From: Coemansia sp. RSA 487
Taxonomy: Eukaryota; Kickxellomycota; Kickxellomycetes; Kickxellales; Kickxellaceae
Assembly (NCBI GenBank): GCA_027577595.1
Contig: JANBRJ010000052.1
Coordinates: 52,978-116,977 of the forward strand
Reading direction: 5' to 3'
Length of the DNA: 64,000 nucleotides
This document shows positions 49,737-59,837 of the stretch, piece after piece; the stretch's first letter is position 1, and each line of letters opens with the position of its first letter. The notes below the pieces were generated by a model, which saw nothing but the letters and a program-made list of their open reading frames with translations, ran no database searches and had not been told where the DNA came from. Position numbers and translations under genes: made by a program.

Positions 49737-51041
49737 CTAGAGCTTTTGGATCACAACAGCACTGGCGCCGCCGCCACCGTTGCAGATCGAAGCACAGCCA
49801 AACTGGCCAGCCTTGAGCAGATGGGTGAGAGTGACAAGAATGCGCGAGCCGGAAGAGCCGATCGGATGGCCAAGGGCTACTGCGCCGCCAGCAATGTTGA
49901 CCCTTTCTGGATCAAGACCCAGGATTTTTTCGTTGACGCGAGCAACAACACTGAATGCCTCGTTGAACTCCCACAACGCAATGTCCTTGACAGCAAGGCC
50001 AGCACGCTCAAGTGCAATGGGCACAGCAAGAGACGGGGCAATGGGGAAGTCGATCGGGAGAGTGGCGGCGTCGGCGTACGAGACAACTCGGGCTAGGGGC
50101 TTGATGCTCAGCTCGCTGGCTTTCTCGGTGCTGAGAAGAAGCAGCGCGCTGGCGCCATCGTTGAGCGTGCTTGCATTAGCTGCAGTGACAGTGCCATTCT
50201 TTTCAAACACAGGACGCAGGGCCGGGACCTTATCGAATTTCACGTTGGTAAACTCTTCGTCGACAGAAACGACCGTGTCGCCCTTGCGAGTCTTGATGGT
50301 GACGGGTACCACTTCGTTGTTGAATACACCTGCGTCCCAAGCAGCCGCAGCGCGCTTGTACGAGGCGATTGCGTGGGAGTCCTGCATTTCGCGAGAGATG
50401 TTGTGCTTGCGCGCGGTGTTCTCAGCGCAGTTGCCCATGTGGAAGTTGTTGTAGACGTCCCAGAGCCCGTCCTTGATTATCCCGTCGCTGAGCTCGCTGT
50501 GCCCATATTCCTTTGCGCGTGGGGCGTAGTATGGAACGTTGCTCATGCTTTCCATACCGCCAGCGATCATGGCCGGCTGAATCCCTAGCTGGATGTTCTG
50601 GGTTGCCAGCATCACTGCCTTCATACCAGAGGCGCAGACCTTGTTGATTGTTGTGGCAGGCGTTGACTCGGAAAGCCCAGCCTTTATCAACGCCTGCGTC
50701 GTGGGTGCTTGGCCCTCGGCGGCCTGCAGGACATTTCCCATGTAGACCTCCTTCACGTGTGCCGGACCGATAGCTACAAGGGTAGTTGCAAAAATGTATA
50801 GGAAGAACCAGTGGACCCGTCATATCAAACGACAATCAGCATGTGAGAATGAGGGCTCAAGACCAATGGATGGCGGACAGCGGGTGCAGACAAAATACGT
50901 ACCAGCCTTATCAATGGCGCCTCGGATGGCAACAGCGCCGAGTTCTGGGGCAGTGAGCTTGGCAAGCGAGCCGCGGAAGCATCCCACAGGGGTGCGCACG
51001 GCTGATGCTATGACAACGTCGAGTAGCTTGCGAGCGGACAT
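49737..51041 (-). CDS. ERG10: Acetyl-CoA acetyltransferase (thiolase, Erg10), two exons
   Basis: Minus-strand exon 1 is 51041-50903 (46 codons plus 1 nt, [20 protein letters not shown]) and exon 2 is 50773-49737; the 129-nt intron starts GTACGT and ends TGTAG. The protein has 391 residues. The acyl-enzyme Cys93 lies in [12 protein letters not shown], and [24 protein letters not shown] and the second active Cys in CNGGGGASA are present, so the enzyme is intact. It condenses two acetyl-CoA to acetoacetyl-CoA, feeding ergosterol and isoprenoid synthesis. There is no presequence, which suggests the cytosolic isoform. Confidence 0.93.
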
Positions 51042-52175
51042 GGCGATGACTGGGAATAACTGGTGGCAAGTATACAACCAAATAGAGAGAAATAGATGGG
51101 CTGGAAAGAGAAGAGAAGAGAAGAGAAGAAATGGTCAAAGCGCTGTCGTGGAAGCCAGCACTTTCACGAGACAAAGCAAGCTTATCGCACTTCCGGGGAA
51201 TTGCATTTCATTGCTTGCACAATCGAAGCACAGGGGCGTGGGAAAACAGCGACAAGCTGGGCTTTAGAGCACAGCGTATCGGCTCACGAGCCGGCTGCGA
51301 CGACAGAAAAGAGCCACAGACGTTGCTTTCAGAAAACGGCACATGACCCGCGTGTATGCAGTCCAGAGAGTGTTGTCAGGCAATGGAATAATGGCATGTC
51401 AAAGCTGCTTGCATACACGCAATATAATGCGATGACGCTTAGTGAAGGCAGAGCCAAGCTCAAGATGAAAGCGCTGCACACCAACGCTGACCAACACTCG
51501 CGGGGCAGCAGCATCTGAGAGGGAGGCGTGGAAATCCGCTGTTCTAGGCAAGTACCGCCCCGCCAGACAAAACCCCTTGCTACAAATGGCTCTTGTGTTG
51601 TGGATGATGTGTGGGCTGTGCAGCAGATGTGGTGGCGATTGGCTGGCAAACCTCGGCATCCCTTTTCTGGGTTTTCTAGCGGCGCATCCTCAGATGCAGG
51701 CCAACTGCAGCAGCCAGCAGCCATTTTTGCATCCTCCCTCTTCCTCGGCTCAGTTCCGACAAGGCAGGGGCGGCGGCGTGATGTCGTGGCTCTGTCGTAT
51801 TTACGCCATTTTTACGCAGGCCTCCTTTCCTCTTATATTCGGTGTCTGTCGCACTTTCCACTCAGCCCACCGCTTTGCTTTTTCTTTTCTCCACTACTCA
51901 CCCGCCCTCGATCTTTTATTTTCCCTCTCTTCTGACTTTTTTCTTTGTATCTCTTGATCCGTTCTTGTTTTATATCATCCAACGCTTAGCAAGGCCACCG
52001 CAGACTTTCTTCATCCCCTCCCACACTCTCGCTTCCTGCGCGTACTCGTCTGCAGAACCTGCCTCTGCATCTGCGCCCCGCCCCTCTCCCGTCGCAGAAA
52101 CACACTTGTCCCATCCACAGCTCCTCGCTGTTGTCCTCCCGACCACCCACCCCTCATAGCCTCCTCCGATATTAA
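51042..52175. promoter_or_regulatory. Divergent intergenic region ERG10 / unknown spliced gene
   Basis: 1134 bp, the longest non-coding spacer outside the mobile island. Near the ERG10 start it contains an AGAGA microsatellite (51103-51129). Strong C/T-rich tracts lie upstream of the 52176 start. Frames at 51096-51518 and 51528-51957 overlap in several registers and have no conserved motifs, so I regard them as chance. No RNA gene is seen. Confidence 0.4.
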
Positions 52176-53117
52176 ATGGAGTTTTCCCAGCGCCCCGCAC
52201 ACCCGGCGATTCCCGGTACACACAGGATGATGGCTGCTGCCCCGACACCTCCTGCCCCCACACACTACCAGTACGTCCCCGACACCCAGCAGCCGCCCTA
52301 CGCTTCACCGCAGTACGCCCATCCGCCCACGGATGTGTACTCTGTTGCGCCGCGCCTTCTGCCGTCGGTCTCAGAGCTCCTTGTTTCGCAGCAGGTATGT
52401 GTAAGGGCCACCCCGCCCCTCTTTTCCTTTTGAAATGCCCGATGCACCACTGCTATGGGCTTTTTCGCCTTTGCTCCATTGTCTACACGGCTTGATGCCC
52501 GCTTGTATTGTGTGAATATGTGTGTTGTAGTTACTATTCTTCTTGCTTGCATTGTCGACCCACAAAGCCTGTCTGTCTGTTTGTGTCACCAACGTGCCTT
52601 GTACCTTTCGACACGCTCTTGTGTGCCTCTTTAGCTTGGACTGTCCCCATTTTCGGTGTCAGAGGCTCGCCCCTGCCTTTTCTTTGCCACAGTTAACTGA
52701 CTCTCCTCCCCTTTCTTTCTCCTCTGCCTTGATCTCTTGACCCTGTTGTAGACCGTGGCTACCAGCCCTGTGCGCTGCGCAGTGCCATATGCGTATTCCG
52801 ATCACCAGGCCCAGATCCACCCACATCATTCTGTCTACACAGCCCCTCCGTCCTATGCTACGGAGCCGCAGAAGCCGCTTGGAATCGACGTTCCAAAGCC
52901 TGCAACCTCCTCTCATCACCGCGATTCAGAATCGGCATCGTCGGTGTCCTCCCAGATCACACTCATCGATAACTTCTCTCCTCAGCAGCAGGCCTATCAG
53001 ATGTCTGATTTTAAGCAACAGCAGATTAGCAGCAGCACCCGCGCCGTGTACGAGGACGATGTGTTTACAGCAGCCAGTATCTTGATGAGCCTGCGTGCAT
53101 GCAAGATACCATGCTGA
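52176..53117 (+). CDS. Unrecognised Pro/Gln/Tyr-rich protein, probably two exons
   Basis: Exon 1 is 52176-52394 (73 codons, MEFSQRPAHPA), ending LPSVSELLVSQQ before GTATGT; exon 2 is 52752-53117 after TGTAG, phase 0, giving 194 residues. The 357-nt intron is about three times longer than most others here. The protein is low-complexity (Pro, Tyr, Gln, Ser) with conserved-looking ends: PSVSELL in exon 1 and VYEDDVFTAASILMSLRACK at the C-terminus. These short helices look like interaction motifs of a transcriptional or cell-cycle regulator, but no family is recognised. The splice prediction is supported by matching phase, splice-site consensus and motif continuity. Confidence 0.55.
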
Positions 53118-54017
53118 GCCTGAACCAAGCTCTCCTCTGTTTATGCCTGCAGCTTGGATGTTTTTTGTTTCACGTTGTTCTTTTGTTGGGCGGAGCCAGT
53201 TTTGCGCTGTGTTTGTGTCCTGTGGGTCGTGTTGTTCGTTCAGTGAAAGGGGGAGTTTTGTAAAAGCGGCCGCAGCAAATGATTCCCTCGCTTTGCGCAA
53301 GATCCGCCACGAAATCGGAATCCGCCGCCACACTTCTATCTCTTTTGCTGTTCTGAAAATCCCTTGGAGTTTGGGCAAAAAAAAAACAGATCGTCTTGGC
53401 ATCAGCAAGCTCTTGCATCATTCTTCTTGTTTCTTGTCTGTTCTATGGTAGAAGTGCACGGTCTCTTCTGCAAACAGTCTTGCTGGTCCAAACACAACCT
53501 CCATCTCACGCTCTTGACAAAGCCTCTCACCCAAATCAGCCATTTTTCTTTTATGTACATCCCTTTTGGCCATGTAGCATGGCAAAGCTCTCCTTAAAAG
53601 CCATTTCCCCCCTCGGAAATGGCTCTTTGTAAAAAAAAATAAAGTAATATTTTCCATCATGTCTAGAATTGAGAAGAGTGACCTCTGTGCTGATATTGTC
53701 TGCATGCGCCATGCATTATAACGACGCTCACATGATACGGCCATGGCTCATGCTTTAGTATTTCGTGCGGCTGCTCTGTCAAACTTCAGGACATGATGCT
53801 TGCTTCCGTTCTTCACACTGTAAGAAAAAAGTATAGCCCCTTCTGTTTGCGGTTGCAGATCCATGCCAGATGGATGTGGTTTTCAGACCGCGTTCTGACA
53901 ACCATACCTGACTCTATTGCAGCCATGATCATTTTTTTTGCTTGTCAATTCTGTTTTTTGATTTTGAGAAGAAAAAAGTTTGCAAAAGAGATCTCTCCAG
54001 TCTCAAACGATCCTAGG
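53118..54017. other. Convergent intergenic region with a strong hairpin
   Basis: 900 bp between the unknown spliced gene and TAF13, both ending here. Apart from the hairpin at 53599-53624 I see no structured RNA or coding signal; short frames (for example 53793-54029) are T-rich and featureless. Confidence 0.4.
53599..53624 (+). other. Perfect 10-bp hairpin followed by A-rich tract
   Basis: AGCCATTTCC (53599-53608), a 6-nt C-rich loop, and GGAAATGGCT (53615-53624), followed by TCTTTGTAAAAAAAAA. It resembles a stem-loop 3'-end or small-RNA structure but has no known family match that I recognise. Confidence 0.5.
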
Positions 54018-54332
54018 CTAGAAAATTGAGCGAGCGACTTCAATCTCCTTGTTCATTGCAATCAGCTCCTCCACGCGAGCAAGCTTCTTTGGGTCCTTGC
54101 GTAATACAAACTTGAAATCCTCGACTGAGACCTTGTTTTTGCGTCCTGAAACTGTTGCTGCCTGAACACACACGCTATTTATGAAATCTACCAAAATATC
54201 CTCCATAACGTCTACGCTCTCTGGAAGAGGCGATATGTCGTCGCCAAACCCGTACATTAACACTGCAAGCTCTCTGCTGAATAGCTTGTGCCGCGGAAAC
54301 TGCTTATTTGTTATTTCTATCTGTCCATCCAT
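54018..54332 (-). CDS. TAF13: Transcription initiation factor TFIID subunit 13 (TAF13)
   Basis: The ATG at 54332 (MDGQIEITNKQFPRHKLF) gives 104 residues; the upstream frame starts only at a TTG. The histone-fold signature is clear: KLFSRELAVLMYGFGDD..P.PESVDVMEDILVDFINSVC, then VEDFKFVLRKDPKKLARVEELI, as in yeast and human TAF13 (TFIID 18 kDa-type). It pairs with TAF11 within TFIID and contacts TBP. Length is close to the minimal histone-fold core, without the C-terminal extension of human TAF13. Confidence 0.92.
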   Translation of the reverse strand: MDGQIEITNKQFPRHKLFSRELAVLMYGFGDDISPLPESVDVMEDILVDFINSVCVQAATVSGRKNKVSVEDFKFVLRKDPKKLARVEELIAMNKEIEVARSIF

Positions 54333-54587
54333 GATGTTATATTGTAGCGGCAATATACAGGTCTGTATAGCTGGCGATGGATATTTCCGTATATTAAGTG
54401 TGCTAGATATTAAATAAATGTGCTGGCAGCTCTTATTTTTGTTTTTATTTGGCCCCTTGTCGTTTTGGCGATTCTTGCAGATGGCTTTACAGTCTGCGTA
54501 AGAGTAACTATGGTCATGTCCGCGTGATGCCGAAATAAAATGTTATATTAGCCCACCAGGGGTTACTCCCAGATACTCCACTCTCCG

Positions 54588-55943
54588 TTATACTGTACCA
54601 GCGCTGCAAGAATCACTGCCACTTGCCAGCAACGCAATGTCATTTCCAAGAGCAATCAGATCAGACTGTACTAGAGCCGGATCGATATCAAGACGTACTG
54701 GAGTGTGCATATTTTCAGATATTGACCCGTTTCCTAGCCGCCCCGCACAGTTTCCAAGCCCCCACGAATAGACGCGCCGCTGATCGTCTAGAGCGATGCA
54801 CCGATCGGTCGATGCCGCAATATATACAATGTCACTAACTCCTTGTACCAGCGTTGGCCGTAAGAATGAGATGGCGCCTGCGCCTAGCCCAATAGCACCA
54901 TATCCACATACATACACCCGGCCATTAGACGAAAGAACCAACGTATGACTTCCGCCTGCAGCAATGCCAATGATCTTGCCGTTATTGAATGGCATCTCAA
55001 TTGGCGCAAGCACTTGGTCAATCTTTTCGCCAGTCATGCACTGTCCGTACTCCGAGTTACCCCAATAAAACAGCCGACCGTCTTTTGAAAGTGCCAATGT
55101 GAAATCCGTCGATGAAGATATGTCCACAATAGGCACGTCGTCAAGACCAAACACTTGCACCGGCCGATCATGGCTGCTTGTTGAGCCAGGACCAGTGCCT
55201 AGCTGCCCGTCAGAGCCCCATCCCATGCCAAACACACGCCCTGACGATGTGAGGATAACTGTGTGGTCCATCCCGCACTGCACCTTGGCCGGTGTCTCGC
55301 CAGACCAAAGAATGTGTTGCATAGCAGTAAGCTCTACAAGACCCGATGTATGGAGCTGCGGCTCGTGTTGATCCACATTTATCGATCCTGAATATTTGTT
55401 TATGCCGATGCCTAGCTGGCCGTACGAGTTACTCCCGCATACCATCACCGTTTTTGTCCGATCTTTCTTTTCTACGATCATTGCGCTGTGTTCTCGGCCG
55501 CAGTCGATTTGGACCACGTTTCCTGGAACCCGTGTAACTATGGAGGAGCACGAGCCTTTTTGGCCTAGCTGCTGGCAGCGATTAAGCCCAAATCCAGCTA
55601 CATGCGATTCACAAACGTCTTTGCTTAGGCTACGGGTGGAAATCAAAGCATGTCTCACGCCTGCCCCCATCGTGTCAACAGTGATATCTATTGCGTCGTT
55701 GGGGCCACGCTGAAACACCCTGCCAAGCGATATCTGCACCGGCGTTGTGCACGCATGCTTTTCAAGAGAATCGGCCGCCGGGTCGATTAGATTTAGTGGC
55801 ACCGAGCTGTCGATAAATCGGCCCACATACGCACCCCACGCAATAACAATCGATGACTTCGTACGCGTTTGTACTGATCCCTGAAAAGGATCGAAAAGCC
55901 TTGGCATGCAATGGCAAAGTTTCGTGAATACCAGCGAGCGCAT
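54588..55943 (-). CDS. RCC1-repeat protein, mitochondrial RCC1L-like
   Basis: 451 residues, ATG start. The N-terminal ~30 residues (Arg-containing, SLVFTKLCHCMPRLF) may be a mitochondrial targeting sequence. Then come about six RCC1 blades: FGLNRCQQLGQ, VCGSNSYGQLGIG, GMGWGSDGQLGTG, YWGNSEYGQCM, VCGYGAIGLGAG, SWGLGNCAGRLGNG. SSSTDFTLALS and HTLVLSSNGRVYV are typical blade ends. The layout resembles RCC1L (WBSCR16) and yeast Fmp25, linked to mitochondrial ribosome and complex assembly. A nuclear Ran exchange factor role is less likely because of the N-terminus and degenerate blades. Confidence 0.7.
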   Translation of the reverse strand: MRSLVFTKLCHCMPRLFDPFQGSVQTRTKSSIVIAWGAYVGRFIDSSVPLNLIDPAADSLEKHACTTPVQISLGRVFQRGPNDAIDITVDTMGAGVRHALISTRSLSKDVCESHVAGFGLNRCQQLGQKGSCSSIVTRVPGNVVQIDCGREHSAMIVEKKDRTKTVMVCGSNSYGQLGIGINKYSGSINVDQHEPQLHTSGLVELTAMQHILWSGETPAKVQCGMDHTVILTSSGRVFGMGWGSDGQLGTGPGSTSSHDRPVQVFGLDDVPIVDISSSTDFTLALSKDGRLFYWGNSEYGQCMTGEKIDQVLAPIEMPFNNGKIIGIAAGGSHTLVLSSNGRVYVCGYGAIGLGAGAISFLRPTLVQGVSDIVYIAASTDRCIALDDQRRVYSWGLGNCAGRLGNGSISENMHTPVRLDIDPALVQSDLIALGNDIALLASGSDSCSAGTV

Positions 55944-56394
55944 CGGAGAACAGCGATGTGTAAAAGATAATGGCTTTATCAGACGCCCTCTCGCCTAGTG
56001 AGAGATATAAGACATAAAATATAAGTGTATTGTTTTTTTTGCAAGGGCAGTGGTGATGAGAATCAAAAAGATAAAAGAAGGTTTGATACAAGAGAACTGT
56101 TGATACAGCTCTGTGCTTCTCTTTTGGATCAGTGGGTGAGCTGTCGACTCGACTCAGAAGCTTCTTTTTGCTGTGCTTTGTCACTCCATTTGTTGCGTCT
56201 TGTTTCATTTCTTTTTTTTATTCTTTGTAAATATTTTAGCAAGTGTCATAGCTCCAAAATTCCACCGACCAGCCCCATTCTACGAATAGCTATAGCTACA
56301 CATCATACCGTTTTAGGGCTTACTTTCGAATATAGTAAACAAGCAGCATACGGCCAAAGAGAAGGATAACGCGCAGCAGCATATAGTCAATAAA
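55944..56394. promoter_or_regulatory. Divergent intergenic region RCC1L-like / RecQ
   Basis: 451 bp with T8 tracts at 56033-56040 and 56212-56219. It separates divergent starts and should hold both promoters. No further feature is seen. Confidence 0.4.
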
Positions 56395-58425
56395 ATGGCC
56401 ACATATATCAGCGACGACGACGACGATGCGAGCGATGTTATTGCGATTGTCGATAACGAACCGTTGGACAGCGCGCTCAATGTACGCCACACGAGCCTTT
56501 GCAGAGAGCTAGATGATATAGACAAACAAATAAGCGCGCTCCAGCGCAAGCGGAGAGTTGTTCTGAAGAACATTGAGGATGTCAACGCAAAGATCGACGA
56601 GTCAGCAAGAGTCAACCAAACACAACACAACGAACAACTAAAGGTCGGCTACGAGGCGCCCAATTTCGCATGGTCCCCTCGTGTCAATGAACTGCGCCGA
56701 AAAATATTCAATATTGGCTCTTTTCGTGGGAACCAGGAGGCCATCATCAATGCAACGCTCGACGGTCGCGATGTCGTGGTCATTATGCCAACTGGTGGGG
56801 GGAAATCAATATGTTACCAGCTTCCAGCGCTTATTTCAACAGGGCTTACCTTGGTTATCTCTCCCCTTATTGCGCTGATGGACGACCAGGTAATGCAGCT
56901 GAAGGACCTTGGAATTGATGCCGAAGCATTTACATCAGAATCGCAAAATCCTGCGGAAATTAAAGGAAAGATACGGCAAATATGTCCATCGACGAAGCGG
57001 CGACGGAAGGACGTGGTGCTAGACAATAACGATGCTGCTGCGGTTGATTTAATGGATATACCAGATGGTCTGCGTTTGCTATACGTCTCGCCAGAGAAAA
57101 TCGTTACGGGCAAGCAGTTTTTGGCGCTGATTGAGAAGGTGTACGCGTCTGGAAAGCTGGCACGTATTGTGGTTGATGAGTGCCACTGTGCAAGCGAGTA
57201 TGGCAACGACTTTCGCCCAGACTACGGCAAGCTTGGCATTCTCAAGTACATGTTTCCCGACGTTCCTGTCATTGCTTTATCAGCGACATGTCCGCCACGG
57301 ATACTGAACAGCGTGTGCAAGATACTAGGGATCCAGGGCGGTGCAGGGCGCCCCAGCGCAATTGTCTACACATCGCCGCTATGGCGTCAAAATCTGCATT
57401 ACAGCGTTGAGCACAAGGTTGAAAGCATAACAAATCACCGGATGCAGCTTGTCGAATGGATAACGCAGAAACATGCCAACGATCGCGGAATAGTGTATTG
57501 CGCGACAAAAAACGACGCGTATGAGATTGCAACGCTGCTCTATGAAAACGACATCAAAAAATACACGGTTGGGCTCTACTACGGCAATCTTGAGCGTGAA
57601 AAGAAAGAAAAGCTGCACGATATGTGGAGAAACGGGCAGGTCCAGATCATTATAGCGACGAATGCATTTGGAATGGGGATCAACTCGCTTGATGTGCGCT
57701 TTGTTGCGCACTACACGGCTCCCAAGACGCTCGAGAACTACTACCAGGAGTCCGGCCGCGCTGGCCGAGATGGCGCGCCCGCCGACTGTGTGCTGTTTTA
57801 CCGGCCAATAGACTCGTCCAAGATTGTGGGCTGGGGATTTGATACACAAGCAGTCGAGGGGCTGAACAAGGCGCGTGCAATGGTGAACTACGCAGAGTGC
57901 AGACACGTCTGCCGCAAGACTCTTTTGCAGGGATACCTGCAGGGGTCATTTGACACACGCCACGCACACAAACAGGACGACACAACACAGAGATGCGGCG
58001 TGTGCGACATTTGCAGCGAGAATCCACGAATTGTTAGAATCGACTGCACAGAACTTGCTCTAACTCTTGTTAACATAATCGGTGCTGCTGGCGAGGAACG
58101 CATAACTCTTTCGATCCTGTGCAAGTACTTGCGTGGCAATGGACTCAACCAGGCACCAACGATCGCAGCATTGGCGGATCAAGGGAAAGCACGGTTTATA
58201 CGCATGAAGGAGGCTGAGGCAGGGTATGTCATTAACCGATTTGTTGCTATTGGTCTGTTGTCAGAGACGTTTGGGCATAGCGGCTACTCAACTAACGCGT
58301 ATCTTGACATTGCAGACAAGTACTGCCACATCGTCGGTCGGACGCTTGACCAGACGGATGGATTCGGACCCTTTGTCGTTGAGTTCACAGTAGAATCTGT
58401 TCCCAAGGGGCTGGAGCAGAAATAG
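56395..58425 (+). CDS. RecQ-family DNA helicase, RECQ1-like
   Basis: 676 residues, ATG start. The N-terminal acidic stretch (DDDDDASD) and a coiled coil (REL..IDKQISALQRKRRVVLKN, about 36-60) precede the helicase core: Walker A with Lys137 (MPTGGGKSICYQ), DECH at about 261-264 (VVDECHCASEYGNDFRPDY), SATCPP, FGMGINSLDVRFVAHYTAPKTLENYYQESGRAGRDG, the RecQ zinc-binding domain (CRHVCRKTLL...CGVCDICSEN), and a winged-helix C-terminus (NIIGAAGEERITLSILCKYLRGNGL). Human RECQ1 has the same coiled coil plus core and similar length (649). It unwinds and anneals DNA in replication-fork repair. A short HRDC domain is absent, as in RECQ1. Confidence 0.9.
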   Translation: MATYISDDDDDASDVIAIVDNEPLDSALNVRHTSLCRELDDIDKQISALQRKRRVVLKNIEDVNAKIDESARVNQTQHNEQLKVGYEAPNFAWSPRVNELRRKIFNIGSFRGNQEAIINATLDGRDVVVIMPTGGGKSICYQLPALISTGLTLVISPLIALMDDQVMQLKDLGIDAEAFTSESQNPAEIKGKIRQICPSTKRRRKDVVLDNNDAAAVDLMDIPDGLRLLYVSPEKIVTGKQFLALIEKVYASGKLARIVVDECHCASEYGNDFRPDYGKLGILKYMFPDVPVIALSATCPPRILNSVCKILGIQGGAGRPSAIVYTSPLWRQNLHYSVEHKVESITNHRMQLVEWITQKHANDRGIVYCATKNDAYEIATLLYENDIKKYTVGLYYGNLEREKKEKLHDMWRNGQVQIIIATNAFGMGINSLDVRFVAHYTAPKTLENYYQESGRAGRDGAPADCVLFYRPIDSSKIVGWGFDTQAVEGLNKARAMVNYAECRHVCRKTLLQGYLQGSFDTRHAHKQDDTTQRCGVCDICSENPRIVRIDCTELALTLVNIIGAAGEERITLSILCKYLRGNGLNQAPTIAALADQGKARFIRMKEAEAGYVINRFVAIGLLSETFGHSGYSTNAYLDIADKYCHIVGRTLDQTDGFGPFVVEFTVESVPKGLEQK

Positions 58426-58785
58426 CCGCGACAACAGGACCAAAGTAACTTTTTTTTTTAAAAAAAAAAGCAGGCAGACGTGTATCAAAGTTTCTTCACC
58501 CCTCCTCCTGGACAAGTATTGTGCCAAGTGTGTCTTCTATTCACCTCCCTTCTTTTTTCCTCCTCTTTCCCTTTTGCCTTTGCTTTTCATCCTTTATACT
58601 TTTCTTTGCCTCATCAGTACCTTGCTCTTTCTGAACAAAAATTAAAGGCTCGAGTCATCTTGATACTTTCGGACATTCTGCTGCATTTAGTCTTTTTCTT
58701 TATTATTTTTCACACAGATTTGAATTCAATTGAGCTGACAACAACTTTATAGCTTTTCTAACCTCAACACAAACGTTCTTGCAAA
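58426..58785. other. Intergenic region between RecQ and Erv14 genes
   Basis: 360 bp between plus-strand genes. It has T9A10 tracts right after the RecQ stop (58450-58469) and strong C/T-rich sequence up to the Erv14 start. No RNA gene is seen. Confidence 0.4.
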
Positions 58786-59375
58786 ATGTCGTTAACGGCC
58801 TTCATATACATTCTGGCTCTTATAATGGCTGGTGTTCTGCTCTTTGGCGCAGTGTATTTTGTAAGTAATCCCCCTCTGTTATGCGCTTGCCAACTAACAG
58901 AATAAAAATATTGGTTTTTATTTTTCTGGCGTCTTTCGAATAATTTGCAACGATCAATTGTAGCTAATCAGATGCTTGTAAATCGTTCTTATTATACCAC
59001 CTGGTGTAGGTTATCATGCTTACGGATTTGGAATGCGACTACATCAACCCAATTGACCTGGCAAACAACCTCAACACGTACGTTATGCCCGACCTTGCCG
59101 CTCAAATGGCTCTGGTTTTGGTCTTCCTTCTTTTGGGCGAGTGGACCTCAATGCTTCTGAACCTGCCGCTTGCCGCGTGGAACGTGACAAAGGTTATCAA
59201 CAACCGGCAATTCTACGACGCTACCGAGGTGTTCCGCACGCTTTCCAAGCACAAGCGGGAAAACTTTGTTAAAGTTGGCTTTTATCTTATCTGCTTCTTC
59301 TATTACCTCTACAGCATGATCATCACACTTGTCAACGAGTCGACAAGCGACTATAACACTGCCAGTGCTCACTGA
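58786..59375 (+). CDS. ERV14: Cornichon/Erv14 COPII cargo receptor, two exons
   Basis: Exon 1 is 58786-58860 (25 codons, MSLTAFIYILALIMAG) and exon 2 is 59010-59375; the 149-nt intron starts GTAAGT and ends TGTAG, phase 0. The protein is 146 residues (yeast Erv14 138). Cornichon hallmarks are MLTDLECDYINPIDLANNLN, LNLPLAAWNVTKV, DATEVFRTLSKHKRENFVKVGFYLICFFYYLYSMI. Erv14 recruits transmembrane cargo into COPII vesicles at ER exit sites, complementary to alpha-COP in the opposite direction. A second TGTAG inside the intron (58961-58965) would lead to a stop codon, so the downstream acceptor is preferred. Confidence 0.93.
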
Positions 59376-59837
59376 GCACGCGTTTTCTTTTTAGCACAAT
59401 TACTCTGCTTGACACTAGACCTGAGAAAGCAGCCTATGTATGATTGCTTTAGCTGCTTGTCTTTCTTTTCTTATTATTTTCAAATTGGCGTGTTTCGAAT
59501 ATATGTTTTCTTTTCTTCGTTTAAACCAGTCAATGCATGTAAACTCTTTATCTGAGAGCCACAGAAAAGTTCCTTGTAATTGGGGGTTTTTCTCGAGTGG
59601 ATGCTATTTGCTCATACGCGAAAAAAATCATATGCGTGTCTCCGCTTGCGCGTCATATTCGCGCATTTTGCACTTTTGTTCGTGAAGCGTGTTTCTTTTT
59701 CACTTTACTGATTTTTCCCTTCACCTTTTTTCTTTGCTTTATTTATTTATTTATTTGTCCTACTTTACTTAAAAGATATTTTAACGGCTAATCCACGCTA
59801 TCGAGATAGCAGCAGGCTCTTGCTCGTCAAAAATAAT
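59376..59837. other. Intergenic region between Erv14 and Tof1 genes
   Basis: 462 bp between plus-strand genes. T-rich sequence dominates 59690-59780, including a TTTA repeat near 59740-59755. No gene-like feature is recognised. Confidence 0.4.

Noticed and set aside
51096-51957. Several open frames in the ERG10 / 52176 divergent spacer
   Set aside because: Overlapping frames on both strands with no domain or composition signal; the AGAGA repeat and C/T tracts explain much of the openness.
53793-54029. 78-codon open frame before TAF13
   Set aside because: T-rich, no conserved features, and overlaps the TAF13 3' end.
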